Origin: Pandoraea eparura | Lineage (GTDB): Bacteria > Pseudomonadota > Gammaproteobacteria > Burkholderiales > Burkholderiaceae | NCBI RefSeq assembly: GCF_902459725.1 | Contig: NZ_CABPSH010000011.1 | Coordinates: 62,001-126,000, forward strand | DNA: 64,000 bases | Reading direction: 5' to 3' | In this document: positions 15,981 through 23,954 of the stretch, piece by piece | Numbering within the stretch: position 1 is the first letter of the stretch | Layout: every line of letters starts with the position of its first letter | Notes under the pieces: generated by a model | What the model saw: only the letters and a program-made list of their open reading frames with translations | What the model was told of the DNA's origin: nothing | The model's database searches: none | Program-made: the position numbers and the translations under genes

Positions 15981-17291
15981 TCAGTCCAACCCGACGATGA
16001 GCAGCAGGTTGGTGGCGGTGATGACCGCGAAGAGGCCCCATGCGAGCACCTGTGCGGGACGCCCGAGCGTGTTGCCGTTCATCACGCGCGGGTCGCTCAC
16101 CGAGCGGATGAGCGGCCACATGGCGAACGGCAGTTGCAGGCTGAGCAGCACCTGACTCCACACCAGCAGCTTGCCCACGGCGCCATCGCCGAGCCAAAGC
16201 ACGCCGATCAGCGCGGGCACGAGCGCCAGCCCGCGCGTGATCAGACGTCGCTGATAGCAGGGGATCCGGGCGTGCAGAAAGCCGTCCATGATGACCTGCC
16301 CGGCGATGGTCCCGGTGAGTGTGGAACTTTGTCCCGACGCGAGCAGGGCGATGCCGAACAGGAAGGCCGCGGCGCTGCCCGCAATCGGCGTGATGAGCCG
16401 ATACGCCTGCTCGATATCGGTGACGTTGGTCTGGCCGCTGGTGTGAAATACCGAACCCGCCAGTATCAGAATGGCCGCATTCACGCACATGGCGAGCGCG
16501 AGCGAGACCCATGTGTCGAGGCGCACCAGCGCAAGGGTGTCGCGCACGTCGCCGCGTTTGCCACCGACCACCCGCCGCGTCTGCACCACCGACGAATGCA
16601 GGTACAGGTTGTGCGGCATGATCGTGGCGCCGACGATGCCGAGTGCCAGCACGAGAGCATCGTGCCGGTCGTGGCTGGGCGCGCCGGGCACGAGACCGGC
16701 GGCCACCGCGTGCCAGTCGGGCGGCACCATGGCCACTTGGGCGACGAAGCACAGCGCCATCGTGCCGATCAAGCCGAAGACGATGGCTTCGATCTGGCGG
16801 AAGCCTTTGCCCTGCAGGCCGAGCACGATCATCGTGTCGAACGCGGTGAGGACGATGCCCCAGGCGAGCGGCACCCCCAGCAACAGCTTGAAGGCGAGCG
16901 CACAGCCCAGGACTTCGGCGATATCGCAGGCGACGATCGAGATCTCGGCGGTGATCCACTGGACGAGTCGCCCCGCCCACCCGTAGCGCTCGTAGCTCGC
17001 CTGCGCGAGGTCGCGCCCGGCGACCAGTCCCAGCCGGGCCGCGAGCATCTGGAGAAAGATGGCGGCAAGGCTCGAGAGCGCGACCACCCAGAGCAGCGCA
17101 TAGCCGAATTGCGACCCGGCCTGGATGTCCGTCGCCCAGTTGCCGGGGTCCATATAACCGATGGCGACGAGCAGGCCCGGGCCGGCAAAACGCTTGAGCT
17201 TGATCCAGCGCGGTTCGCGCGCGTCGACGACGATGCTGCCTTTGACTTCGGAAGGACAGAAGGGCGCAGTGGCGGTGGTCGGCAGCGGCAT
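15981..17291 (-). CDS. mntH: Nramp-family divalent metal transporter
   Basis: Proton-coupled Mn2+/Fe2+ importer of the inner membrane, 436 residues with about eleven helices. The metal-binding signatures are present: MDPGNWATD in helix one and IMPHNLYLHSS in helix six, and the short SSTLTGTIAGQVIMDGF loop is typical. The ATG at 17291 (MPLPTTATAP) was chosen; a TTG at 17348 in the same frame would add 19 residues but is a weaker codon. About 45 non-conserved residues precede helix one, longer than E. coli MntH. It diverges from the imuA-imuB-dnaE2 cassette. No metal-regulator box was recognised by eye. Mn versus Fe preference is not resolvable here. Confidence 0.88.
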   Translation of the reverse strand: MPLPTTATAPFCPSEVKGSIVVDAREPRWIKLKRFAGPGLLVAIGYMDPGNWATDIQAGSQFGYALLWVVALSSLAAIFLQMLAARLGLVAGRDLAQASYERYGWAGRLVQWITAEISIVACDIAEVLGCALAFKLLLGVPLAWGIVLTAFDTMIVLGLQGKGFRQIEAIVFGLIGTMALCFVAQVAMVPPDWHAVAAGLVPGAPSHDRHDALVLALGIVGATIMPHNLYLHSSVVQTRRVVGGKRGDVRDTLALVRLDTWVSLALAMCVNAAILILAGSVFHTSGQTNVTDIEQAYRLITPIAGSAAAFLFGIALLASGQSSTLTGTIAGQVIMDGFLHARIPCYQRRLITRGLALVPALIGVLWLGDGAVGKLLVWSQVLLSLQLPFAMWPLIRSVSDPRVMNGNTLGRPAQVLAWGLFAVITATNLLLIVGLD

Positions 17292-17409
17292 GAGCAAAGG
17301 AGATCGGTCGATGACGCCCACGGTAGCCGGGCTGGCGTCTGCCCGCAAGCGCGATCACGACGACCGGCAGGGGCGCGGATATTCTGTCAATGGCAGAGGA
17401 ACTGTTATA

Positions 17410-17425
17410 CTGTACATTCATACAG
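17410..17425. promoter_or_regulatory. LexA (SOS) box of the imuA-imuB-dnaE2 cassette
   Basis: CTGTACATTCATACAG is a perfect match to the gamma/betaproteobacterial consensus CTGT-N8-ACAG. It lies 15 bases before the imuA ATG and overlaps a -10-like TATACT at 17406-17411, so LexA binding would block initiation. Confidence 0.93.
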
Positions 17426-17439
17426 TATTTGGGTGCGCG

Positions 17440-18333
17440 ATGACCCTGCCGCTTTCCGCCTTGCCTGCCGGGCTGTGGCGCGCCAGTGAACTGGCGCATT
17501 GCCACCGTGCTGGCCACACCACCGGCTTTGCCGCGCTCGACGCCGAGCTGCCCGGCGACGGGTGGCCGCATGGCGCGGTGACGGAGTTGCTGAGCGAGCG
17601 GCCCGGGATTGGTGAATGGCGGTTGCTGGCCCCGGCATTACGCGATCTTACGCAGGCGGGCCAGCCAGTGATGGTGATTGCGCCGCCGATGCTGCCGTAT
17701 GCTCCGGCGCTGGCGGGATGGGGGATCGATCTGCGCTGGCTCAGTGTGGTGATGCGTCCGGTGCATTCGGGGCATTCGGCACGTCAGGCGCCTCGGGCGC
17801 GCGGCGGGCGCGGTGGGCAAGGCGGGCAGCGCATGAGGGCGGAGGATCGCGACATGCTCTGGTGTGCCGAGCAGGCCCTCAAAAGCGCGTGCTGCGGGGC
17901 GGTGCTCACCTGGCTTCCGGCCGCGACGCCGGAGCAGATCCGGCGGCTCCAGGTGGCGGCCGGTGGCGGCGAGACGCTGGCCTGGGTGGTGCGCGGACCC
18001 GCCGCCGTCGCGACCGCCTCGGCAGCACCGTTGCGGCTGGGGCTTGTCGTCGGGCAGGGGAGCCGTCTCGGTGTGCAGTTTCACAAGCGTCGCGGGCCGC
18101 CCCGTCTCGAACCGCTTTGGCTGACCTTGCCCGCGCCGTATGCGCCTGTCCCGCAACCGGTGACGGGGGCTGACGATGCGCGGCCGGTGCCTGTCCGGTC
18201 TGGTCCGGCACCTTCGTCCGCCCCGTCGACGGTGTCTTTGGTTTCTGCTTCCGGAGTCTCGCATGGCCTGCTGGATCGCCCTGCATCTGCCGTATCTGGC
18301 GCTCGAGATCGTCTCTCCGCTCACACCGGCTGA
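17440..18333 (+). CDS. imuA: Translesion synthesis-associated protein ImuA
   Basis: First gene of the SOS mutasome. ImuA is a RecA/SulA-related protein without polymerase activity, needed for damage-induced mutagenesis by ImuB and DnaE2. The 297-residue protein begins MTLPLSALPAGLWRASEL, has the GFAALDAELPGDGWPHGAVTELL segment typical of ImuA, and ends its core with RLGVQFHKRRGPP. Two low-complexity parts stand out: a Gly/Arg-rich linker at about residues 110-130 and a Ser/Pro-rich C-terminus. The C-terminal 24 codons overlap imuB in another frame. ATG 17440 lies just after the LexA box. Confidence 0.9.
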   Translation: MTLPLSALPAGLWRASELAHCHRAGHTTGFAALDAELPGDGWPHGAVTELLSERPGIGEWRLLAPALRDLTQAGQPVMVIAPPMLPYAPALAGWGIDLRWLSVVMRPVHSGHSARQAPRARGGRGGQGGQRMRAEDRDMLWCAEQALKSACCGAVLTWLPAATPEQIRRLQVAAGGGETLAWVVRGPAAVATASAAPLRLGLVVGQGSRLGVQFHKRRGPPRLEPLWLTLPAPYAPVPQPVTGADDARPVPVRSGPAPSSAPSTVSLVSASGVSHGLLDRPASAVSGARDRLSAHTG

Positions 18334-19801
18334 CGCGCCGACCGACACGACGGTCGTGCTGGCGCAGTCGCGTGTCTGGCAGGCGAGCGAGGCGGCGCAG
18401 GCGGCCGGGGTGCAACCCGGCATGCGCCGTGGTGGTGTGCTGGCGTTATTGCCGCAGGCACGATTTCACGATCGCGACGAAGCCGCCGAGACGGTCGCGC
18501 TTGAAGCGCTGGCACTGGCCTTGTTGCGCTTCGGCCCTGACGTTGCCATCGCCGCGCCGCAAAGCGTGCTGATCGACGTCGCACCGAGCCTGCGCCTGTT
18601 TGGCGGCCTGGCATCGCTGGCAGCGCAGGTGCTCGAAAGTGCCGAGGCGCTCGGGCACCGGGCGTCGTTGGGCATTGCCGTCACGGCCAGCGCGGCGGCG
18701 TTGCTCGCGCGTGCGGGCATTCCCTGCGAGCGGCAGTTGCCACCTACGCCGATGGCGTTGCCGCCCGCCCTCGATCCCCTCTCGGTGGTCTGGCTGCCCG
18801 AGGCGCAGCCGTGGCTCGACTGGCTCGCGCAAATCGGTTGTGCGACGTTGGGCGAACTGCGCGCGCTGCCTGCCGCGGGCGTGAGGCGCCGCTGCGGCGC
18901 GGCATTGCCCGCCGCGCTTTCCCGGGCCTATGGCCAGACGCCGGAAGCGCCGGTCTGGTATCGCGCGCCGCCGCATTTCGAGGCGGTGCTGCCGCTGCCG
19001 TCGCTCACGCATGACGTGGATGTGCTGCTCTTCGGGCTGCGCCGTCTGCTCGTCCAGCTCACGGGATGGCTTGCCGCCGGGCAACTGGCCACGCGCGCGC
19101 TCACGCTGGTGCTCGAGCACGAGCCGCTTGGGCGGCAAACGCTGGCACCGACGCGTTTCGACATCCGCCTTGCCGAAGCGAGTGCGGCGCCCGCGCACTT
19201 GCTGTCGTTGTGCAAGGAGCGGCTGGCCCGCTCGCCGCTGGTGGCCCCGGTGCTGACGTTGCGGCTCGATGTCACGCAGACGGCTCACCATGTGCCGCAA
19301 AGCGGCTCGCTCCTGCCGGAGCCGGGACGCGCCCGGCAGGATTTTGTGCAACTGATGGAGCGTGTGGCAGCGCGGCTGGGCGACGAACAGGTGCGGCGTC
19401 TGCAGGTGCGCGGCGATCATCGGCCCGAGGCGGCGTTCGTCAGCCTGCCGTATGGGGCGCCTGGCAGTCCCGCCCATGCCTCCCACGGCACGACGTCCGG
19501 CACGACGTCCAGCGCGGGGCGCCATCTGCCCGATGGCGAGGGCTCGTTGCCGCCGCGTCCGGTGTGGCTGCTCGATGCGCCGCAGCGCCTTGGTGTGCGC
19601 GAGGAGCGTCCGTGGCGGCGGGGGCCATTGCAACTGGTGAGTGGTCCTGAGCGTATCGAAGCCGGCTGGTGGGAGCCGGGCACCGTCACGCGCGACTACT
19701 TCATTGTGGCCGATACCACGGGGGCATTGCTGTGGGTGTTTCGTGAGCGGCCCGTGAATGGGGCGGATGCCGCCTGGTACTTGCATGGCCTGTTCGGTTG
19801 A
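18263..19801 (+). CDS. imuB: Y-family polymerase-like protein ImuB
   Basis: Non-catalytic Y-family DNA polymerase homologue of 512 residues that acts as the hub of the mutasome, linking ImuA and DnaE2 to the beta clamp. It starts MACWIALHLPYLALEI, and the usual catalytic acidic residues of the palm (the DxD and SxDE of DinB/UmuC) are not evident: the first strand has LHLPYLALE and the second site reads SVLIDVAPSLRLFGG. The little-finger-like region and a hydrophilic C-terminus follow, including a Thr/Ser/Gly-rich insert near residue 415. It overlaps the end of imuA by 71 bases and its stop lies 20 bases before dnaE2, so the three are translationally linked. Confidence 0.92.
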   Translation: MACWIALHLPYLALEIVSPLTPADAPTDTTVVLAQSRVWQASEAAQAAGVQPGMRRGGVLALLPQARFHDRDEAAETVALEALALALLRFGPDVAIAAPQSVLIDVAPSLRLFGGLASLAAQVLESAEALGHRASLGIAVTASAAALLARAGIPCERQLPPTPMALPPALDPLSVVWLPEAQPWLDWLAQIGCATLGELRALPAAGVRRRCGAALPAALSRAYGQTPEAPVWYRAPPHFEAVLPLPSLTHDVDVLLFGLRRLLVQLTGWLAAGQLATRALTLVLEHEPLGRQTLAPTRFDIRLAEASAAPAHLLSLCKERLARSPLVAPVLTLRLDVTQTAHHVPQSGSLLPEPGRARQDFVQLMERVAARLGDEQVRRLQVRGDHRPEAAFVSLPYGAPGSPAHASHGTTSGTTSSAGRHLPDGEGSLPPRPVWLLDAPQRLGVREERPWRRGPLQLVSGPERIEAGWWEPGTVTRDYFIVADTTGALLWVFRERPVNGADAAWYLHGLFG

Positions 19802-19821
19802 GTCCGGCGGGCCCGTGTGTG

Positions 19822-22800
19822 ATGAATATCGACGACTTCCTGCCGTGGCAAGGCCCGACCGAAGGGCTGGCCGCCAATGACGCGCGAGCCGATGCCGCCG
19901 GCGCCGATCCGCGTGCCGCCGACGACGGCAGTCTGCCGGCCTATGCCGAACTGCACTGCCTGTCGAATTTCTCGTTTCAGCGCGGGGCGTCGCATCCGGA
20001 GGAACTGATCGCGCGGGCCGCGCACCTGGGCTACACCGCGCTGGCGATTACCGACGAGTGTTCGCTGGCCGGTGTCGTTCGCGCGCTGGCCGAGGCGGTG
20101 CAGCATCCGTCGGTGTCGTTGATCGTGGGCAGTGAGTTTCGTCTGACGCCCGAGGACACGGCATCCGCGCTGGGCCGCGTGCATCTGGTCGCGCTTGCGC
20201 AGCATCGCGAAGGCTACGGCAATCTCTCCGAGATGATTACACTCGGTCGCATGCGCGGCCCAAAGCGCGGTTATCGGCTGCATGCGCGAGACTTCAGCGC
20301 GCCGGGCGCCGGACAGGCGCATCTGCGTGGTCTGCCAGGATGCCTGATGGTCCTGGTGCCGGAGGCCGGGGCGAGTCCCGAGTGCACGCTGGCCCAAACC
20401 CGCTGGGCGGCGCAGACGTTCGGCGAAGGGCGCGTGTGGCTTGCGCTCGAACGCCGTCACCGAGCCGACGACGACGCGCATCTGGCCCGGCTGCGCGCGA
20501 TCTCCGCCGAGTGCAACGTGCCGCTCGTCGCCACCGGCCATGTCCTCATGCACGTGCGCTCGCGCAAGCCGCTGCAGGACACCCTGACCGCCATTGGGCT
20601 GGGCAAGCCGGTGCAGGCTTGCGGGTTGGCGCTTGCCGCCAATGCAGAGCAGCATTTGCGTACGCGACTGCGGCTCGCATGGCTCTATCCACCGGACGCT
20701 CTGGCGCAAACGATCGCCATCGCGTCGCGTTGTCATTTCGATCTGCGCAGTCTGCGTTACGAGTATCCAGAGGAGCTGGTGCCCGCCGGGCATACGCCGG
20801 TGACGTATTTGCATCAGGAAGTCGAGGCCGGGGCGGCGCAGCGCTATCCGAACGGGGTGCCGCAGAAGGTGCGTCAGCTCCTCAAGAGCGAACTGGCGCT
20901 GATCCGGGAGCTGGAGTATGAGCCGTATTTTCTGACGGTCTACGACATCGTGCGTTTTGCCCGCAGCCAGAACATTCTGTGTCAGGGGCGTGGGTCGGCG
21001 GCCAACTCGGCGGTGTGCTATTGCCTGGGGATCACGGCCGTCAATCCCGACGAGGTGCAGGTGCTGTTCGGGCGGTTTCTGTCGAAGGAGCGCAACGAGC
21101 CACCCGATATCGATGTGGACTTCGAGCATCAGCGTCGCGAAGAGGTGATCCAGTACATCTACGACAAGTACGGCAACGACCGGGCGGCGCTGGCCGCGAC
21201 GGTGATTTCGTATCGCATGCGCAGTGCGGTGCGCGACACGGGGCGGGCGCTGGGCATCGATCTGTCGATTGTCGAGCAGGTCGCACAGAGTCAGCAGTGG
21301 TGGGACGGTCGCGAGAATCTGCTCGCGCGCATGGCGGCGCAGGGGTTGTCGCCCGACGCGCCGACCACGCGGTTATGGGCCGATCTGGTCGCGCGGCTGA
21401 TTGGCTTTCCCCGGCATTTGTCGCAGCACGTGGGCGGCTTCGTGATTTCGCGCGACAAGCTCTCGCGACTGGTGCCGATTGCGCCGGCGGCAATGGACAA
21501 GCGTTACGTCATTCAGTGGGACAAGGACGATATCGAGACGCTCAAGCTGCTCAAGGTCGACGTGCTGGCGCTTGGCATGCTGAGCGCGTTGCGCCGCACG
21601 CTCGATCTGCTGGGGGAATGGCGTGGCGAGCCGATCTCGCTGGCGGACATCCCGCGCGACGATCCGGCGACATACGGCATGATTCGTCGCGCCGATACCG
21701 TCGGTGTCTTCCAGATCGAATCGCGTGCGCAGATGAGCATGTTGCCGCGTCTGAAGCCGGACAGGTTCTACGACCTGGTGATCGAGGTGGCGATTGTGCG
21801 CCCGGGGCCGATTCAGGGCGGGATGGTGCATCCGTATCTGCGTCGCAAGCAGGGCAAGGAGGCGGTGGTCTATCCGCGCGAGGAGATCAAGGCCGCGCTC
21901 GAGCGCACGCTGGGCGTGCCGATTTTTCAGGAACAGGTGATGCAGATCGCGATGATCGCCGCCGATTTCTCGGCCGGCGACGCCGATCAGTTGCGTCGTT
22001 CGATGGCGGCCTGGAAGCGCAAGGGCGGGCTCGAGAAATTCCAGACCCGCATCGTCGACGGGATGCTGAAAAACGGCTATCCGCGCGAGTTTGCCGAGGC
22101 CATCTGCCGCCAGATCGAGGGCTTTGGCGAGTACGGTTTTCCGGAGAGCCATGCGGCAAGCTTCGCGCTGCTCGCCTATGCGAGTGCGTGGCTCAAATGC
22201 CATGCGCCGGAGATGTTCCTGTGCGGGTTGCTCAACAGTTTGCCGATGGGATTCTATTCGGCGTCGCAGTTGGTGCAGGATGCCCGGCGGCATCGTGTCG
22301 AGGTGCGGCCGGTCGACGTTTGCGTGAGCGATGTCGAGTCGCGTCCCGAGGCGCGCATCGGGCGCTATGGCAACGCCCGCCGGCCAGCGGTGCGACTGGG
22401 GCTGTCGCTGGTCAAGGGCCTGTCCGACGACGGGGCGCGGGCGATCGAGCGTGCGCGTCGTCAGCGGCCGTTGACCGACATCGACGACCTGACGGCGCGG
22501 GCCGCGTTGTCGCGTCGGGATCTCGACGCCCTGGCGGCCGCCGACGCGCTGTCGGCGTTGCTTGGCGGCCGGCGGCAGGCGCGCTGGACGGTCGCCGCAT
22601 GGCAGCCGCCCACGCCGCTGCTCGGGGCGACGGTCTTGCGCGACGCGGCGCCGGGCAGTGCCGACGAGCAGGTGGCACTGCCGCCGATGCCCGAGGGGCA
22701 GGACATCGTGGCCGATTACGCGAGCACGGGGCTGACGCTGCGGCGTCACCCGCTGCTGCTGTTGCGCGAGACGCTCACCCGGATGCGGGTGCGAACGGCG

Positions 22801-23112
22801 AAGGAATTGCAGACCGAGGGCGTACACGGGCGCCGGGTGCGCACGGCGGGTATCGTGACGGGGCGGCAGCGTCCGGGCACGGCCAATGGCACGGTTTTCG
22901 TTTCGCTGGAAGACGAAACGGGCGTCATCAACGTGATCGTCTGGCCCGATCTGGTCGAGTCGCAGCGCAAGGCGTTGCTGGCGTCGTCCTTGCTGGGGGT
23001 GGAAGGGGTATGGCAACGCGAGGAGCGTGTGACCCATCTGGTAGCCCATCGACTGGTCGATCTCTCGTCGATGCTCGGCGAACTCACGATCTCGAGTCGG
23101 AATTTTCACTAA
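19822..23112 (+). CDS. dnaE2: Error-prone DNA polymerase DnaE2
   Basis: SOS-induced C-family polymerase of 1096 residues that carries out error-prone translesion synthesis with ImuA and ImuB. The PHP domain opens with YAELHCLSNFSFQRGASHPEEL, followed by the palm with the acidic motif PPDIDVDFEHQRREEVIQY, the thumb/fingers (GFGEYGFPESHAASFALL) and an OB-fold near the C-terminus (FVSLEDETGVINVIVW). It lacks the long C-terminal tail of replicative DnaE1. ATG 19822 was chosen; a GTG one codon before it and a TTG at 19798 are alternatives. It follows imuB closely, under the same LexA box. Confidence 0.95.
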   Translation: MNIDDFLPWQGPTEGLAANDARADAAGADPRAADDGSLPAYAELHCLSNFSFQRGASHPEELIARAAHLGYTALAITDECSLAGVVRALAEAVQHPSVSLIVGSEFRLTPEDTASALGRVHLVALAQHREGYGNLSEMITLGRMRGPKRGYRLHARDFSAPGAGQAHLRGLPGCLMVLVPEAGASPECTLAQTRWAAQTFGEGRVWLALERRHRADDDAHLARLRAISAECNVPLVATGHVLMHVRSRKPLQDTLTAIGLGKPVQACGLALAANAEQHLRTRLRLAWLYPPDALAQTIAIASRCHFDLRSLRYEYPEELVPAGHTPVTYLHQEVEAGAAQRYPNGVPQKVRQLLKSELALIRELEYEPYFLTVYDIVRFARSQNILCQGRGSAANSAVCYCLGITAVNPDEVQVLFGRFLSKERNEPPDIDVDFEHQRREEVIQYIYDKYGNDRAALAATVISYRMRSAVRDTGRALGIDLSIVEQVAQSQQWWDGRENLLARMAAQGLSPDAPTTRLWADLVARLIGFPRHLSQHVGGFVISRDKLSRLVPIAPAAMDKRYVIQWDKDDIETLKLLKVDVLALGMLSALRRTLDLLGEWRGEPISLADIPRDDPATYGMIRRADTVGVFQIESRAQMSMLPRLKPDRFYDLVIEVAIVRPGPIQGGMVHPYLRRKQGKEAVVYPREEIKAALERTLGVPIFQEQVMQIAMIAADFSAGDADQLRRSMAAWKRKGGLEKFQTRIVDGMLKNGYPREFAEAICRQIEGFGEYGFPESHAASFALLAYASAWLKCHAPEMFLCGLLNSLPMGFYSASQLVQDARRHRVEVRPVDVCVSDVESRPEARIGRYGNARRPAVRLGLSLVKGLSDDGARAIERARRQRPLTDIDDLTARAALSRRDLDALAAADALSALLGGRRQARWTVAAWQPPTPLLGATVLRDAAPGSADEQVALPPMPEGQDIVADYASTGLTLRRHPLLLLRETLTRMRVRTAKELQTEGVHGRRVRTAGIVTGRQRPGTANGTVFVSLEDETGVINVIVWPDLVESQRKALLASSLLGVEGVWQREERVTHLVAHRLVDLSSMLGELTISSRNFH

Positions 23113-23175
23113 GGAGTCTTCGATAGGATGGGGTGTCTCCGGCCCCCCGCCATGCGTGGACCTCGCCCCTCATCA

Positions 23176-23204
23176 TTGACGTGACTGGCGCCTCGCTTTA
23201 CCAT
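23176..23204 (+). promoter_or_regulatory. Candidate sigma-70 promoter of higBA
   Basis: TTGACG (23176-23181) and TACCAT (23199-23204) are 17 bases apart, immediately upstream of the dyad operator. The same pair of hexamers with the same spacing occurs before mltD (57440-57468). Confidence 0.5.
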
Positions 23205-23212
23205 TGGCGCTA

Positions 23213-23238
23213 TGCGTTAATAACGCATTGCGTTATTA
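23213..23238. promoter_or_regulatory. Tandem palindromic operator of the higBA locus
   Basis: Three alternating half-sites TGCGTTA (23213-23219), TAACGCA (23221-23227) and TGCGTTA (23229-23235) are each separated by one base. The right pair extends to a perfect 10-bp inverted repeat, 23218-23227 with 23229-23238. The site ends three bases before the toxin GTG start. HigA-type antitoxins bind such dyads; autoregulation is inferred. Confidence 0.8.
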
Positions 23239-23241
23239 GTT

Positions 23242-23519
23242 GTGATTGAAGATTTCAAATGCAGAGAGACAGCGTTGTTGTTCAACGGATGCCGGGTGAA
23301 GCGCTGGCGCGCGGTCGAAGCGGCTGCCATTCGCAAGCTTCAGCAATTACATGCCGCCGCGACACTCGCTTTCTTGCGCGCACCACCGGGTAACCGGCTC
23401 GAGGCGCTGCAAGGAAATCGCCTGGGGCAGTACAGCATTCGTATCAACGATCAGTGGCGCTTTGTTTTCGCTACGACGCAGGCAACGCCTCTGACGTCGA
23501 GATCGTGGATTACCACTGA
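23242..23519 (+). pseudogene. higB: HigB-family toxin, frameshifted near the C-terminus
   Basis: RelE/HigB-type mRNA interferase. From GTG 23242 the frame reads MIEDFKCRETALLFNGCRVK, then the family core FLRAPPGNRLEALQGNR, GQYSIRINDQWRFVF. After that the expected ending is in a different frame: from 23472 the bases encode YDAGNASDVEIVDYH and a stop at 23517-23519, exactly the family C-terminus. One missing base near 23467-23471 explains this. In the original frame translation runs past without a stop through a 37-residue unrelated linker into the higA frame, so the present allele would make a HigB'-HigA fusion of 217 residues. It is either a real inactivating mutation, programmed slippage, or a sequencing error at TTTTCG. 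Confidence 0.85.
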
Positions 23520-23583
23520 TCGGATGGGGGGGGCGCGTTCCGATAATTCTGCGGATTCTGCTACAGGTCGACGGAGGCCGAAG

Positions 23584-23895
23584 ATGACCCGACAAGTACC
23601 CCTGGCGACGCCGGGCGAGATTCTGGCGCAGGACTGGCTGGGCCCGATGGGGCTTTCTCAATATGCGCTGGCGAAGGCCATCGATGTGCCGCCTCGCCGC
23701 ATCAACGAAATCGTTCTGGGCAAGCGCGCGATTACCGTGGATACGGCGCTGCGTCTGGGGGCGTTCTTCGGCGTGGATGCGCAGAGCTGGCTCAATCTGC
23801 AAAACCAGTACGATGCCGAGATCGCCCGCGCCAACATGGCCGACGTGCTGCGCGACATCAAGCGCCGTGCCCGGGGGCTTCTCGCCGCCGCGTGA
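23584..23895 (+). CDS. higA: HigA-family antitoxin, XRE-type DNA-binding protein
   Basis: A 103-residue antitoxin that would neutralise HigB and repress the locus. The helix-turn-helix reads LSQYALAKAIDVPPRRINEIVLGKR, with the HigA-typical ITVDTALRLGAFFG and WLNLQNQYD after it. The start ATG 23584 has GGAGG six bases upstream, so it can be translated separately, yet it is in frame with the frameshifted toxin upstream. With the toxin broken it may persist as an orphan antitoxin or repressor. The operator dyad at 23213-23238 is its likely target. Confidence 0.9.
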   Translation: MTRQVPLATPGEILAQDWLGPMGLSQYALAKAIDVPPRRINEIVLGKRAITVDTALRLGAFFGVDAQSWLNLQNQYDAEIARANMADVLRDIKRRARGLLAAA

Positions 23896-23954
23896 AGCGC
23901 CCCCACGACACGTCAGCCGGCGCTGTCACGCGCCGACAGACGTCTCGCCGGTGC

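Noticed and set aside
20979-23126. 715-codon open frame in another phase inside dnaE2
   Set aside because: Fully overlapped by DnaE2, whose motifs are continuous; the alternative translation is Arg/Gly-rich noise.
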